DNA from: Angelakisella massiliensis
GTDB taxonomy: Bacteria > Bacillota > Clostridia > Oscillospirales > Ruminococcaceae
Length of the DNA stretch: 64,000 bases
Assembly (NCBI RefSeq): GCF_900104675.1
Contig: NZ_LT629945.1
Span: forward strand, 991,034-1,055,033
Direction: 5' to 3'
Shown piece after piece: positions 51,979 through 60,848 of this stretch. The position numbers and the translations under genes are program-made. The notes under the pieces are model-generated. The model was not told where the DNA came from. It did no database searches and was given only the letters and a program-made list of their open reading frames with translations. The stretch's first letter is position 1, and the number at the start of each line of letters is the position of its first letter.

Positions 51979-52707
51979 TTATTCCGGCCACAAGCCCTGT
52001 CTGCGCAGATACTGCCGCACTGCCCCATAAGCCAGCAGATATCCCGCGGCAGGGGGTACAAAGGGCGTACTGCCAGGAGCATGGCGGCCTTTCTCACTTT
52101 CGGCACAGACGCTTTTTACCGGCAGCTCCACAGAATATACGGTTTCCAGCCGCTCCACCCCTCTTTTTTTCAGCTCCCGGCGCATCACCCGGGCCAGAGG
52201 GCAACCGTTTCCCGCCGTTTGGGACACATCCCCCAGACGCAGGCAGGAGGGGTCCTTCCGGTTACCGGTGCCCATGGAGGAGACAAGACCAATATCCCGG
52301 TCCCGGCAAGCTTGGGCCAGATGGAGCTTGGCAGTGACGGTGTCGATGGCGTCCAGCACCACATGAGGGCCCCAGCCAAAAAGAAAATCACTGTTTTCCG
52401 GCAGATAAAAGCTGCGGACCACCGTGATATCGCACTGAGGATTGATGTCCAGCAGCCGCTGCCGGGCGGCCTCTGTTTTATCCTGTCCCTGAGTGGAATG
52501 GAGAGCCAGCAGCTGGCGGTTCAGATTGCTGTGGGAGACCTGATCGCTGTCCACCAGCAGGAGGCGTCCCACGCCCGCCCGGCAGAGGGCTTCTGCCGCC
52601 GAACCGCCGACACCACCCAATCCCAGCACCGCCATGGAGGCCCTTTCCAGAGCCTCCACCGCGGGGGCCCCCATCACCAGAGCTGTTCGTTCCAGAAAAT
52701 CAAACAT
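51979..52707 (-). CDS. tcdA: tRNA threonylcarbamoyladenosine dehydratase TcdA
   Basis: 242 residues, E1/ThiF-like ATP-dependent enzyme that dehydrates t6A37 to cyclic t6A in tRNA. The nucleotide site is VLGLGGVGGSAAEALCRAG; VDSDQVSHSNLNRQL contains the E1 signature; VLDAIDTVTAKLHLAQAC follows, then a C-terminal Cys-containing segment and ELPVKSVCAESEKGRHAPGS. AAGGAGC lies before the ATG on the minus strand. Downstream is a diverged B element. Confidence 0.94.
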   Translation of the reverse strand: MFDFLERTALVMGAPAVEALERASMAVLGLGGVGGSAAEALCRAGVGRLLLVDSDQVSHSNLNRQLLALHSTQGQDKTEAARQRLLDINPQCDITVVRSFYLPENSDFLFGWGPHVVLDAIDTVTAKLHLAQACRDRDIGLVSSMGTGNRKDPSCLRLGDVSQTAGNGCPLARVMRRELKKRGVERLETVYSVELPVKSVCAESEKGRHAPGSTPFVPPAAGYLLAYGAVRQYLRRQGLWPE

Positions 52708-52871
52708 CAGTTTTGCTCCTTTTCCTTTACTGCCGGGGCGCTGTGTCCAGTGAAAGCGCTCCTGGGCCTATTATTCCCCGGACAGCGGTCCAACAGCGGT
52801 TTGCTGGGGCTCCTTCCCCCATGGATAGGGATGGAAGAAAAGATCACCTGCCCGGTTTTCACAGGCAGGCG

Positions 52872-53573
52872 CTATTTTTTGCGCAGGAACCGCCACTTCT
52901 TTTTTTCTCCTCCCGCCAACAGCACCTGATCATACAGGCCCTGATAAGCGGGTGGGATCATTTTGTTCTGATGGTAACGGCCAAAATACCATTTCTCAAA
53001 GGAGGCGCTGCGCTGAAGCTCGTCCAAAAACGCGGTGAGCAGCGTGACGTCGCAGACCCTTCCATTGACGCAGGCGTCAATATTGGTGGGAGCCTGGTGG
53101 GAAAGAATAAAATCCAGCTTCCATCGATGCTCTTCCATCTTCTGGCGGAATCCAGACAGCTCCTCCTCCCGGGGCAGCATCCCGGGCCACCAATTGACTC
53201 CTTTTTCCAAAGGAGCGTTGTCGTCGCTGCTGCCGCCTCCCATAGCCAGAAAGGTCATCCCTTCCAGCGTGAAAACCTCGCCCCGGATCAGATGGACCAG
53301 ATTGGGGCGGATACGATGGACCTGTCCGCCGTTCCAGTCCTCCCGGGGAAAAGCTTCCACCAAGTCCAGATTATCATGGGTTCCCTCTACAAAGGCCACC
53401 TGATAGTTCCGCTTGGCGATAAAATCCAGTGTCTTTTCCTCTTCAGCGCCCCCCTGCCACAGAAAACCGAAGTCCCCGCACACAAGGAGAGTATCATCCT
53501 TTTTCAGGGCCCGAAAGGGGGAGGAAGAAAAGCGCCTGAGGTCTCCATGAAGATCTCCGGTGACATAAATCAT
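52872..53573 (-). CDS. Calcineurin-like metallophosphoesterase
   Basis: 233 residues. Motifs in order: VTGDLHGD (DxH), VCGDFGF (GD), FVEGTHDNLD (GNHD-like, with THD in place of NHD), ILSHQAPT and a late WYFGRYHQNK (GHxH replaced by GRYH). The variations put it in a subgroup common in gut Clostridia, often annotated only as metallophosphoesterase. The last motif's altered His spacing may affect the second metal. A pyrimidine-rich terminator is possible at 52,846. Substrate is unknown. Confidence 0.88.
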   Translation of the reverse strand: MIYVTGDLHGDLRRFSSSPFRALKKDDTLLVCGDFGFLWQGGAEEEKTLDFIAKRNYQVAFVEGTHDNLDLVEAFPREDWNGGQVHRIRPNLVHLIRGEVFTLEGMTFLAMGGGSSDDNAPLEKGVNWWPGMLPREEELSGFRQKMEEHRWKLDFILSHQAPTNIDACVNGRVCDVTLLTAFLDELQRSASFEKWYFGRYHQNKMIPPAYQGLYDQVLLAGGEKKKWRFLRKK

Positions 53574-53689
53574 GATAAAACCGCCTTTGCAACAGGAATT
53601 GAGGGAGGAGACAAAAAGAGAAAATGGGGGGATAGAAAAAGTGGCGCTAGCTTGGGTGCAAAGAGAAATTTCCTTTTAGAATATGGAGG

Positions 53690-54414
53690 GAAAGTATCTG
53701 GACCCGGCACAGCCGGGGAGGATTACTTTTTTGCTGAGGCACTAGTCTGCAGCCCTCATGCCGGGCGGGCACTTCCTTTGGAACGAACCAAAGGAAGCAA
53801 AGTTCGCCAGCGTTCCGCTTCGCCGACACAAAGTCCGCTATGCTCCAGCCCCCTGGACGGAGGCTATCCGCCCGCTCCCTTGTGTCGGCTCTTCCGGGAA
53901 AAGTCACGCTTGCTCCGGCTGCTCGGTTGCCTGTGCCCTTTAGGGTAGTAAACGCCCTCCCGACGCCTCCGCTGCGCTAGCAACTTTTCCCGGGCGCTGG
54001 TTATTTCCGTTTTATAAGGAAAAAAGAACGGCTGCTTTTGCTTCCCCGCCCGGTACGCTCGGAAAAATGGCCCAAGGGGTCTGCTCCACCCCGTGGTCCA
54101 TTTTTTACCGCCTGACACACGGGGGCGCCATTCCCTCGCTCTAACCCACGGCAGAAAGTACAGATACCGCCGCCTTGCTAATACCGGAATTCCGCTGCCG
54201 CCCTCGCAGACGCAAAGTCCGCTATGCTCCGGTCCCCTGTACGGGGACCATCCGCCCGCTCCCTTGCGTCTGCTCCTCCGGAAAAAGTCACGCTTGCTCC
54301 GGCTGCTCGGTTGTAAACGTCCTCCCGACGCCTCCGCTGCGCTAGCAACTTTTTCCGGGCGACGGTGTTTTTATTTGATGCGGAACCGGTATTCCGTTGC
54401 GCGGATAAGGTAGA
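53690..54414 (-). repeat. Family A block, inverted copy (two cores plus tail)
   Basis: Minus-strand copy of the block at 1-1,604: cores at 54,205-54,358 and 53,824-53,997, and the CTTCCTTTG tail module at 53,701-53,798. Positions 54,100-54,414 are nearly identical to the complement of 1-315. One core carries an inserted ACCCTAAAGGGCACAGGCA segment that recurs at 54,725. Confidence 0.88.
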
Positions 54415-54672
54415 ACCTAAATCCGCCACGGGCGGATGGGGCTTGAGACGAAAGTAAACAAACAGGACCGCTCTCCTGCAAACCGCCGGTTTTGTTCTTT
54501 TATAGGCGGCGGATAAACCGCCGCCAGCGGGTTTCTCCAGCTCTCCAGAAAATCACAAGGCTTGTAGGCTGTAATAGGATGACAATCCTTTCCTGCTAAC
54601 CGTGGATTTTACCCTCTTTAGGGGCGGCATATCTGCGGCGCTATCCAAAATTTCCTCTTGAATTTTAATAGC
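54415..54672. other. Intergenic between family A copies
   Basis: Contains a GGCGGCGG-ataaa-CCGCCGCC hairpin (54,506-54,527) like the family C lead hairpin. No gene. Confidence 0.4.
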
Positions 54673-54860
54673 CTTCGCCCGAAAAAAGTTGCTAGCGCAG
54701 CGGAGGCGTCAGGAGGGCGCTTGTTACCCTAAAGGGCACAGGCAACCGAGCAGCCGAAGCAAGCGGGACTTTTTTCGGAGGAGCGGGGACAAGGGAATGG
54801 AGTGGATGGTCCCCGCCCAGGGGACCGTAGCGGAATGGACTTTGTCCCCGCGAGAGTCCC
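54673..54860 (+). repeat. Family A core, isolated plus-strand copy
   Basis: One core with outer arm CCGAAAAAAGT/ACTTTTTTCGG, second helix GCGGGGACAAG/CTTTGTCCCCGC and hairpin GGTCCCC/GGGGACC: all three helices perfectly paired, with sequence unlike most other copies. Truncated after the core. Confidence 0.8.
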
Positions 54861-54963
54861 TTTGGGCGCATCCCTTCGTATCCCCCTTGGCCACTGGCAC
54901 AATAAAAACCTTTAGATACACTTCTGCCCGATCCTCTTTGTACCATCGGGGGAATGCAGGCTG

Positions 54964-56253
54964 TTATTTGGAAGCTTTGGCAATAGCCTGATCCAGATCT
55001 GCGATAATATCCTCCACATTCTCGATGCCCACAGAAATCCGCACGGTTTCGGCGGAGATGCCGGAGGCTACCAGCTGTTCCTCTGAGAGCTGGCTGTGGG
55101 TGGTGGTGGCAGGGTGGATCACCTGGGTTTTGGAATCGCCCACGTTGGCCACGTTGGCAATCAGCTCCAGGCTATCAATGAACTTGCCGCCGGCTTCCCG
55201 GCCTCCCTTCAGGCCGAAGGTAAAGACGGCGCCGCCCCGGCCGCCCAGATATTTCTGAGTGAGGTCATAGTAGGGGCTGGAGGGAAGAGCGGGATAGGAA
55301 ACGAAGGAGACGGCAGGATTTTCCGACAGATATTTGGCTACTGCCAGGGCATTGGCGCAGTGGCGTTCCATCCGCAGGCTGAGGGTTTCGATGCCGGTGA
55401 GGATGAGGAAAGCGTTGAAGGGGGACAGGCATCCTCCCAGATCCCGCAGGAACAGAACCCGCAGGCGGGTGCAGAATCCGGCGTTTCCGAAATCCTTGGC
55501 AAAGACGATGCCGTGATAGCTGACGTCAGGCTGGTTATACTGAGGGAAGCGGGGATTGCCCTCAAACTGGAAAGTACCGCAGTCCACCGCCAGACCCGCC
55601 AGGGAATTGCCATGGCCGCCCAGGAATTTGGTGGCGGAATGGATGATGATATCCGCGCCGTATTCCTTGGGACGAATGAGGGCGGGGGTGGTGAAGGTAG
55701 AATCCACAATGAAGGGGATGCCGTGGCGCTTGGCCACCTGGGAGATAGCTTCCAGATCGGCTACATTGGCGTTGGGATTGCCCACCACTTCCAGGAAAAA
55801 GGCCTTGGTCTTGGGTGTCACCAGGGCCTCCCAGTCCTCGGGATTATTGCCGGTAACAAAGTTTACTTTAATGCCCAGATTGCCCAGGGTAACGCCGAAC
55901 ATATTGATGGCGCCGCCGTAAATGTTCAAAGAGGAGACCACCTCATCCCCGGCCTGAGCCAGGCAAAGAATGGTGCTGAAGATGGCGGCATGGCCGGAAG
56001 AAAAGGCAACCGCCCCCACGCCTCCTTCCAGAGCGGCAATGCGCTCTTCCAGAACGGTGACGGTGGGATTGCCCAGACGGGAATAGATGTTGCCTCCCGC
56101 CTTCAGCTCGAACAGCTCCTGGGCGTGCTGGGTGGAACGGAAACGGTAAGCGGAGGTCTGATGAATCGGTACCTCGGTGGAGCCTTCACAGGCGTCTCCG
56201 GAAAAACCGGCATGAAGGGCCAGTGTGTCAAAACCCAGTTTGTTCAAATCCAT
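54964..56253 (-). CDS. metY: O-acetylhomoserine aminocarboxypropyltransferase (sulfhydrylase)
   Basis: 429 residues, PLP enzyme of the cystathionine gamma-synthase family, long MetY subtype. It makes homocysteine from O-acetylhomoserine and sulfide. N-terminus FDTLALHAGFSGD and IHQTSAYRFRST, active-site Lys in IIHSATKFLGGHGNSL, and C-terminal GDSKTQVIHPATTTHSQL, which is typical of the O-acetylhomoserine subgroup. GGGGGATC precedes the start at 56,253. No SAM riboswitch or S-box was recognised upstream. A hairpin at 56,317-56,335 with T7 on the plus strand separates it from the divergent carboxypeptidase gene. Confidence 0.95.
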   Translation of the reverse strand: MDLNKLGFDTLALHAGFSGDACEGSTEVPIHQTSAYRFRSTQHAQELFELKAGGNIYSRLGNPTVTVLEERIAALEGGVGAVAFSSGHAAIFSTILCLAQAGDEVVSSLNIYGGAINMFGVTLGNLGIKVNFVTGNNPEDWEALVTPKTKAFFLEVVGNPNANVADLEAISQVAKRHGIPFIVDSTFTTPALIRPKEYGADIIIHSATKFLGGHGNSLAGLAVDCGTFQFEGNPRFPQYNQPDVSYHGIVFAKDFGNAGFCTRLRVLFLRDLGGCLSPFNAFLILTGIETLSLRMERHCANALAVAKYLSENPAVSFVSYPALPSSPYYDLTQKYLGGRGGAVFTFGLKGGREAGGKFIDSLELIANVANVGDSKTQVIHPATTTHSQLSEEQLVASGISAETVRISVGIENVEDIIADLDQAIAKASK

Positions 56254-56316
56254 AAAATGATCCCCCTTTTGGTTGTTTCAGTATGGATTCTCCGGGGCCG
56301 GAAAATGTTTACAATT

Positions 56317-56343
56317 GCCGTGTAGGCAAAACGGCCTTTTTTT
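56317..56343 (+). terminator. Hairpin with T-run in the metY/dacF divergent region
   Basis: GCCGT-gtaggcaaa-ACGGC then TTTTTTT. No plus-strand gene ends before it; it may stop antisense transcription or be part of a leader, with TATACT at 56,345 as a possible following -10 box for dacF. Confidence 0.45.
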
Positions 56344-56441
56344 GTTATACTAAAGCAGAGCGAAACCTGCCTTTCCCCGGTCCCGCGGGAATGGATACGG
56401 AATTTTTAATCTCATTTTATACGATTCAGAGGGGAATGTCC

Positions 56442-57803
56442 ATGAAAAAAATGAGTTTTCTGCTGTCGGTGGTGATGATTCTCACCCTGGCATTGTCTCC
56501 GGTGACGGCCTATGGCCAGACCACCTATACCCCGGACTTTGAGGTGCGGGCGGAGGCAGTGTATATGAAAAACCTGGATACCGGCCAGGTGATCTATGAA
56601 AAGAACCCGGACCAGCGGATGTACCCAGCCTCTCTGACCAAGATCATGACCGCCATCGTCACGTTGGAAAATGTGGAGGACCTGGATGGGGAAACCGCCT
56701 ACCTGAAGCTGTACCTCCAGGATATGATTTATGGTACAGGCTCCTCCACCGGCGGCTTTTACCTCAACGATGAAGCCAGTATCCGGGATATTCTTTATGC
56801 CACACTGCTGCAATCAGCGGGTGAATGCGCCCTGATGCTGGCGGATTATGTGGGCGACGGTTCGGTGGACCACTTTGTGGACATGATGAATGACAAAGCG
56901 GCGGAACTGGGCTGTACCGGGACCCATTTTGCCAATCCTCACGGCCTGTTTGATGAAAACAATTACACCACCGCCCGGGATATGGCCATCATTTCGGAAT
57001 ATGCCATGAGCATTCCCGAATTTGCCGAGATCGTGGGCACCTATACCCATCCGGTACAGCTGCTCAACCGGGACGCTACCCTCAATGAGCTGAGCACCAA
57101 CTCTATGCTCAGCCCTTCCAGCCAGTATTACTACGCACCTGTGTACGGCATCAAAACCGGAACCCTTCCGGAAAGCGGCCGCTGCCTGTCCACCATCGCC
57201 AAGTATAACGGCTACACCTATCTGCTTATCCTTTTGGGCGTGCCGGAAACCGAGGCGGACGGTTCTGCCACCGATCCTGCCATTTACAGCTTCTATGAGG
57301 CAAAACGGCTGTTCCAGTGGGCCTTCAATAACTTCAGCGTCCGTACCGCCGTGGAAAAAGGGGAACAGCTGCTGGAGATCGATGTCAAATATTCCTTCCA
57401 GACTGATTTTATGATGCTGGAAACCGACCGTCAGTTTACCACCCTGATGCCAAATGATCTGGATTTGTCCAGCATCCAGTACATTCCCGATGTGCCGGAT
57501 TATCTGGAGGCCCCTATTACCAAGGGAACCCAGGTGGGAGAGCTGTCCATGGTGCTGGCGGGAGAGGAGATCGGCAGGGTGCCCCTGATTACCACCCAGA
57601 ATGTCAGTGCCTCGCAAATCCTTACCTTTTTTGGCTGGCTGGATAATGCCATCCACTCTTATTGGCTGAAATTCCTCATCGTTTTTACGGTGCTGCTGGT
57701 GGGCCTCTATACCCTGCTGCTGATCCGTCTGAACAACCTGAAGAAGCGGAAAGGGAAGTATTCCTCTTACCGGGAGAAACGCAACAGAGATCATTACCTG
57801 TAA
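56442..57803 (+). CDS. dacF: D-alanyl-D-alanine carboxypeptidase (DacF/PBP5-type)
   Basis: 453 residues. Signal peptide MKKMSFLLSVVMILTLALSP, catalytic domain, PBP5-like C-terminal beta domain and, unusually, a C-terminal transmembrane anchor (WLKFLIVFTVLLVGLYTLLL) with a basic tail. It trims pentapeptide stems of peptidoglycan. The SxxK motif is ASLTKIMTAIV and KTG is in YGIKTGTLPE. The SxN position reads LQSAGECAL, so the Asn is replaced by Gly; this may alter activity. ATG 56,442 is 6 nt after AGAGGGGA; the ATG at 56,436 abuts that site. Confidence 0.92.
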   Translation: MKKMSFLLSVVMILTLALSPVTAYGQTTYTPDFEVRAEAVYMKNLDTGQVIYEKNPDQRMYPASLTKIMTAIVTLENVEDLDGETAYLKLYLQDMIYGTGSSTGGFYLNDEASIRDILYATLLQSAGECALMLADYVGDGSVDHFVDMMNDKAAELGCTGTHFANPHGLFDENNYTTARDMAIISEYAMSIPEFAEIVGTYTHPVQLLNRDATLNELSTNSMLSPSSQYYYAPVYGIKTGTLPESGRCLSTIAKYNGYTYLLILLGVPETEADGSATDPAIYSFYEAKRLFQWAFNNFSVRTAVEKGEQLLEIDVKYSFQTDFMMLETDRQFTTLMPNDLDLSSIQYIPDVPDYLEAPITKGTQVGELSMVLAGEEIGRVPLITTQNVSASQILTFFGWLDNAIHSYWLKFLIVFTVLLVGLYTLLLIRLNNLKKRKGKYSSYREKRNRDHYL

Positions 57804-57837
57804 TGGAAGAACAAATCGCTTTATCATGAAAATCAGA

Positions 57838-57875
57838 GGGGAGCTTTCCTTTTAAGGAAAGCTCCCCTTCTTATT
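57838..57875 (+). terminator. dacF terminator
   Basis: GGGGAGCTTTCC and GGAAAGCTCCCC arms then TTCTTATT. Confidence 0.9.
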
Positions 57876-58030
57876 AGAAAGTTTAACATGCTCCCAAGAG
57901 GCATCAGATGCGCTCCGAAAAGTTCTTTCATTCATTCTCAAACCAGTAACAATATTACGGTTCTCTGTTTTGACAGATAGGGCTGATGATCCCAATTTTT
58001 GTTGGTATCACCGCTGGAGTGTTTCCCGAT

Positions 58031-58320
58031 AGGGGGCGGCGGTTTATCCGCCGCCCCCTTTGGCCGCCTTGGGCGGCCATTTCTCTACCCAGGCAGCGAG
58101 CGGCTTTGTCCGGCTTTACCCGGGCGAATAGCGAGCGGGCGGTGTTATCTATGCTGGGACAGATATACAAACCAGCCTTTCAGCCCGTTCCCATTAACAC
58201 TAAAAAGTACAAATTAAAACGGTGGCAGGCACTGTCTTTGACTAACCAGATCGCTATTGCCCCAACAATGGGTTTCCAAAGGGACGAGTCCCTTTGGGCG
58301 TACTCCCGCCCCCCAAAAGG
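58031..58320 (+). repeat. Family C element C2
   Basis: GGCGGCGG/CCGCCGCC lead hairpin, GGCCGCC/GGGCGGCC, stem GTCCGG/CCGGGC, the conserved AACACTAAAAAGTA string and the terminal hairpin CCAAAGGG/TCCCTTTGG. Positioned directly beyond the 3' end of the chromate transporter gene (58,328). Confidence 0.78.
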
Positions 58321-58327
58321 TCACGCC

Positions 58328-58888
58328 TCATAAAAAATGGTACAGAATCGCTCCCGCGGCGCCCGCTCCCGCCATGACCAAAATGGGGTCCGGTTTCCAG
58401 CGGCGCAGCACCACCAAAGCCACAGCGAAAATTCCCGCGGCGACCCAGTCCAGGTGGGAAAGGGAGATCTGTCCTTCCTCCCCCCAAAGGGCCAGCACCA
58501 ACAGAGAGAGGCCGGCGGAGGCGATCATGGCTACCACAGCAGGGCGCAGACCGGCCAGTATCCCCTGAATGACATCCAGCCCTTTGTAGTGATAGTAGAC
58601 ATAGGCCAGTGCCAGCACAATGACACAGGAGGGAAAAACGCAGCCCAGGGTAGCGATAATGGCTCCCGGCAGTCCGGCAATCTGGATGCCCACAAAGGTG
58701 GCGGAGTTGATGGCGATGGGGCCGGGGGTCATTTCCGCAATGGTCATAATATCGGCAAACTGGGTCATGGTCAGCCAGGGGTGCAGCTCCACTACCTGAT
58801 GCTGAATCAGAGGCATAGCGGCATAGCCGCCGCCGATGCTGAACAGACCAATTTGAAAAAAGCTCCAGAACAGCTGCAGATTGATCAC
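58328..58888 (-). CDS. Chromate transporter ChrA half-protein (second gene)
   Basis: 186 residues, about six membrane segments, single CHR domain. FFQIGLFSIGGGYAAMPLIQ and EMTPGPIAINSATFVG are the paired CHR motifs. The GTG start overlaps the upstream gene's stop by 4 nt (GTGA), so the two halves are translated together and probably form a heterodimer. CHR proteins expel chromate or related anions; in anaerobes another anion is possible. A divergent LysR gene is adjacent. Confidence 0.9.
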   Translation of the reverse strand: MINLQLFWSFFQIGLFSIGGGYAAMPLIQHQVVELHPWLTMTQFADIMTIAEMTPGPIAINSATFVGIQIAGLPGAIIATLGCVFPSCVIVLALAYVYYHYKGLDVIQGILAGLRPAVVAMIASAGLSLLVLALWGEEGQISLSHLDWVAAGIFAVALVVLRRWKPDPILVMAGAGAAGAILYHFL

Positions 58889-59469
58889 TGGACTTCGCCC
58901 CCTTCCTGGTTTTTCTTCCGGGTGCTCCAGGCAAGGTTTGCCGCCCCCAGAGCGCCGCAGACCAGAATGATGAGGATAATATTGACATTCCACAGCCGCA
59001 CGGCGCAGAAGGCCCCTGCCAGCACAAAAATGGGCAGAAGCTTTTTCTGCTTAAAAATATTTGCGCCCATGGTCAGCACCACGTCGCAGATGACTGCGGC
59101 CACCCCGGCCAGCATACCGCTCATCACCATGCTCACCACAGCATTATCCCGAAAGGCGGCGTAAAACAGGGAAATAATAGAAATAATGATGAGAGGAGGC
59201 AGCACCGTCCCCAGCATGGTTATCAAAGCCCCGGGCACACCCGCTACCCGGTATCCCACAAGGATAGAGGCATTGACGGCAATGGCGCCGGGACAGGACT
59301 GGGCAATGGCGGTCAGGTCCAGCATCTCCTCTTCTTCGATCCATTTGAGATGATGTACAAATTTTTTCCGCATCAGTGGAATGATCACAAAGCCGCCCCC
59401 AAAGGTGAAGGCGCTTAGCTGAAAGGTGGACCAGAATAGGGTCCAGTAGGTGTTCTTCTGCTGTTTCAA
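58885..59469 (-). CDS. Chromate transporter ChrA half-protein (first gene)
   Basis: 194 residues, six predicted membrane segments, CHR domain: STFQLSAFTFGGGFVIIPLM and AIAQSCPGAIAVNASILVG. It starts with TTG at 59,469, preceded by GGGGGAG at 5 nt; no in-frame ATG gives a complete domain. It is the first gene of a two-gene operon. The intergenic region to the divergent LysR gene is AT-rich with TATAAT-like boxes. Split CHR pairs are well known in Firmicutes. Confidence 0.9.
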   Translation of the reverse strand: MKQQKNTYWTLFWSTFQLSAFTFGGGFVIIPLMRKKFVHHLKWIEEEEMLDLTAIAQSCPGAIAVNASILVGYRVAGVPGALITMLGTVLPPLIIISIISLFYAAFRDNAVVSMVMSGMLAGVAAVICDVVLTMGANIFKQKKLLPIFVLAGAFCAVRLWNVNIILIILVCGALGAANLAWSTRKKNQEGGEVQ

Positions 59470-59778
59470 TCCATCTCCCCCTTACAGAGCCATTATACCT
59501 CTTGCAGAATAATAAGAAAAATAATATTATAATATAGAATCAATAAGTAATTTTATATTAATTGTGCCGGAACGCCTCCTATTTCCTCATAAGAAACGCA
59601 GAACCGGTGGCCCTCTTTTTTAAAAGAGAAAAGCTCATTGGCTGCTGCTGGATGTCAAGGTGGGGAAAAGTGGTGTTTCTTATGTGCTCATACTCAAAAG
59701 CCTTGGGAACTGGGCCTGTCCATCAAAGCCTGTGCCGGTCAAAAGCCGGTTTTCACAGAACGCCAGGAGGGGATTGAA
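59470..59778. other. Divergent control region, chrA pair/LysR
   Basis: AT-rich core at 59,515-59,560 with repeated ATTATA/TATAAT motifs; a TATAAT box on the minus strand lies about 25 nt before the TTG start. A LysR binding site would be expected here. No gene. Confidence 0.45.
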
Positions 59779-60693
59779 ATGACCCTGCGACACATCAAAA
59801 TTTTTCTGGCCGTATGCCAGCATGACTGCAATACCACCAAAGCGGCCAAGGCGCTGCTGATGACCCAGCCGGCGGTGAGCCTGGCCATACGGGAGCTGGA
59901 GGAATATTATGGTGTGCGGCTTTTTGACCGCATTGGACGCAGGCTCAATATCACCGAAGCGGGACAGCAATTTCTCTCCTACGGCAGCCACATCGCCGCC
60001 CTCTTTGACGATATGGAAAAAGGATTGCGGAACTGGGACGCACTGGGGCTTCTGCGGGTGGGCGCCAGCATCACCATCGGGGCACAGCTGCTGCCCAACT
60101 ATATCCGGGCTTTTTATGCCCAATATCCAGGCAAGGAGATTCAGGCGGTGGTGGAGCCCTCCGAGCGGCTGGAGCAGAAGATCATGGATAACACCCTGGA
60201 CCTGGCGCTGCTGGAGCGTACGGTCCATTCTCCGCTCTTGGTGTCGCTGGATTATATGGATGATCGGCTGGTGATTATCGCCCCCGCCGACGGTCGGTAT
60301 CATCCCGGCCAGATCGTGCCGGTGGAGCAGTTCCGTAAGGAAAGATTTCTGCTCCGGGAACAGGGGAGCGGCACTCGGGAGGAATTTGACCGGGCGGCAG
60401 CGGCGGCAGGCTTTTCTGTCACGCCCACTTGGGAAGCCATGAGCACCACCGCTTTGATCAATGCGGTTATCAGCGGCCTGGGCGTGGCAGTATTGCCGGA
60501 ACGGATGCTGACAGCTCCCCTGGAAGAAGGTCTGGTGGTGCCTATCCAGGTGGAAGGAATGGAGATGAGACGAAAGTTTCATATTGTCTACCACAAGGAT
60601 AAGTTCCTCACCCCCTCCGCCCAGGCGTTCATAAAACTGTGCCAAAGTTATGAGCAGGAGCATCCCGATGCCCCATACCATGGGCTTTACTGA
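59779..60693 (+). CDS. LysR family transcriptional regulator (CysB/CbbR type)
   Basis: 304 residues. N-terminal HTH: NTTKAAKALLMTQPAVSLAI and RELEEYYGVRLFDR. The effector domain covers residues ~90-295. GGAGGGG precedes ATG 59,779; 47 upstream open codons are unsupported. It is divergent from the chromate transporter pair, the classic layout for a LysR regulator and its target operon. Confidence 0.93.
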   Translation: MTLRHIKIFLAVCQHDCNTTKAAKALLMTQPAVSLAIRELEEYYGVRLFDRIGRRLNITEAGQQFLSYGSHIAALFDDMEKGLRNWDALGLLRVGASITIGAQLLPNYIRAFYAQYPGKEIQAVVEPSERLEQKIMDNTLDLALLERTVHSPLLVSLDYMDDRLVIIAPADGRYHPGQIVPVEQFRKERFLLREQGSGTREEFDRAAAAAGFSVTPTWEAMSTTALINAVISGLGVAVLPERMLTAPLEEGLVVPIQVEGMEMRRKFHIVYHKDKFLTPSAQAFIKLCQSYEQEHPDAPYHGLY

Positions 60694-60848
60694 AAGGAAA
60701 ATCCCTGTTTTTATATTTTCCTCACCAGGGGATGTTTTCGGAGTTGTTCCGCTGACAAAAACATCCGCCGCCTCAGACAGGGTTTCTTGACTTGGGAAGG
60801 AAAGTCCATTATGATGAAAACAGTATTTCGCTGAAAGGATGTGTCGTT

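Noticed and set aside
54420-56345. SAM riboswitch or T-box controlling metY
   Set aside because: Upstream and downstream sequence lacks the conserved S-box or T-box (AGGGTGGNACCGCG) motifs.
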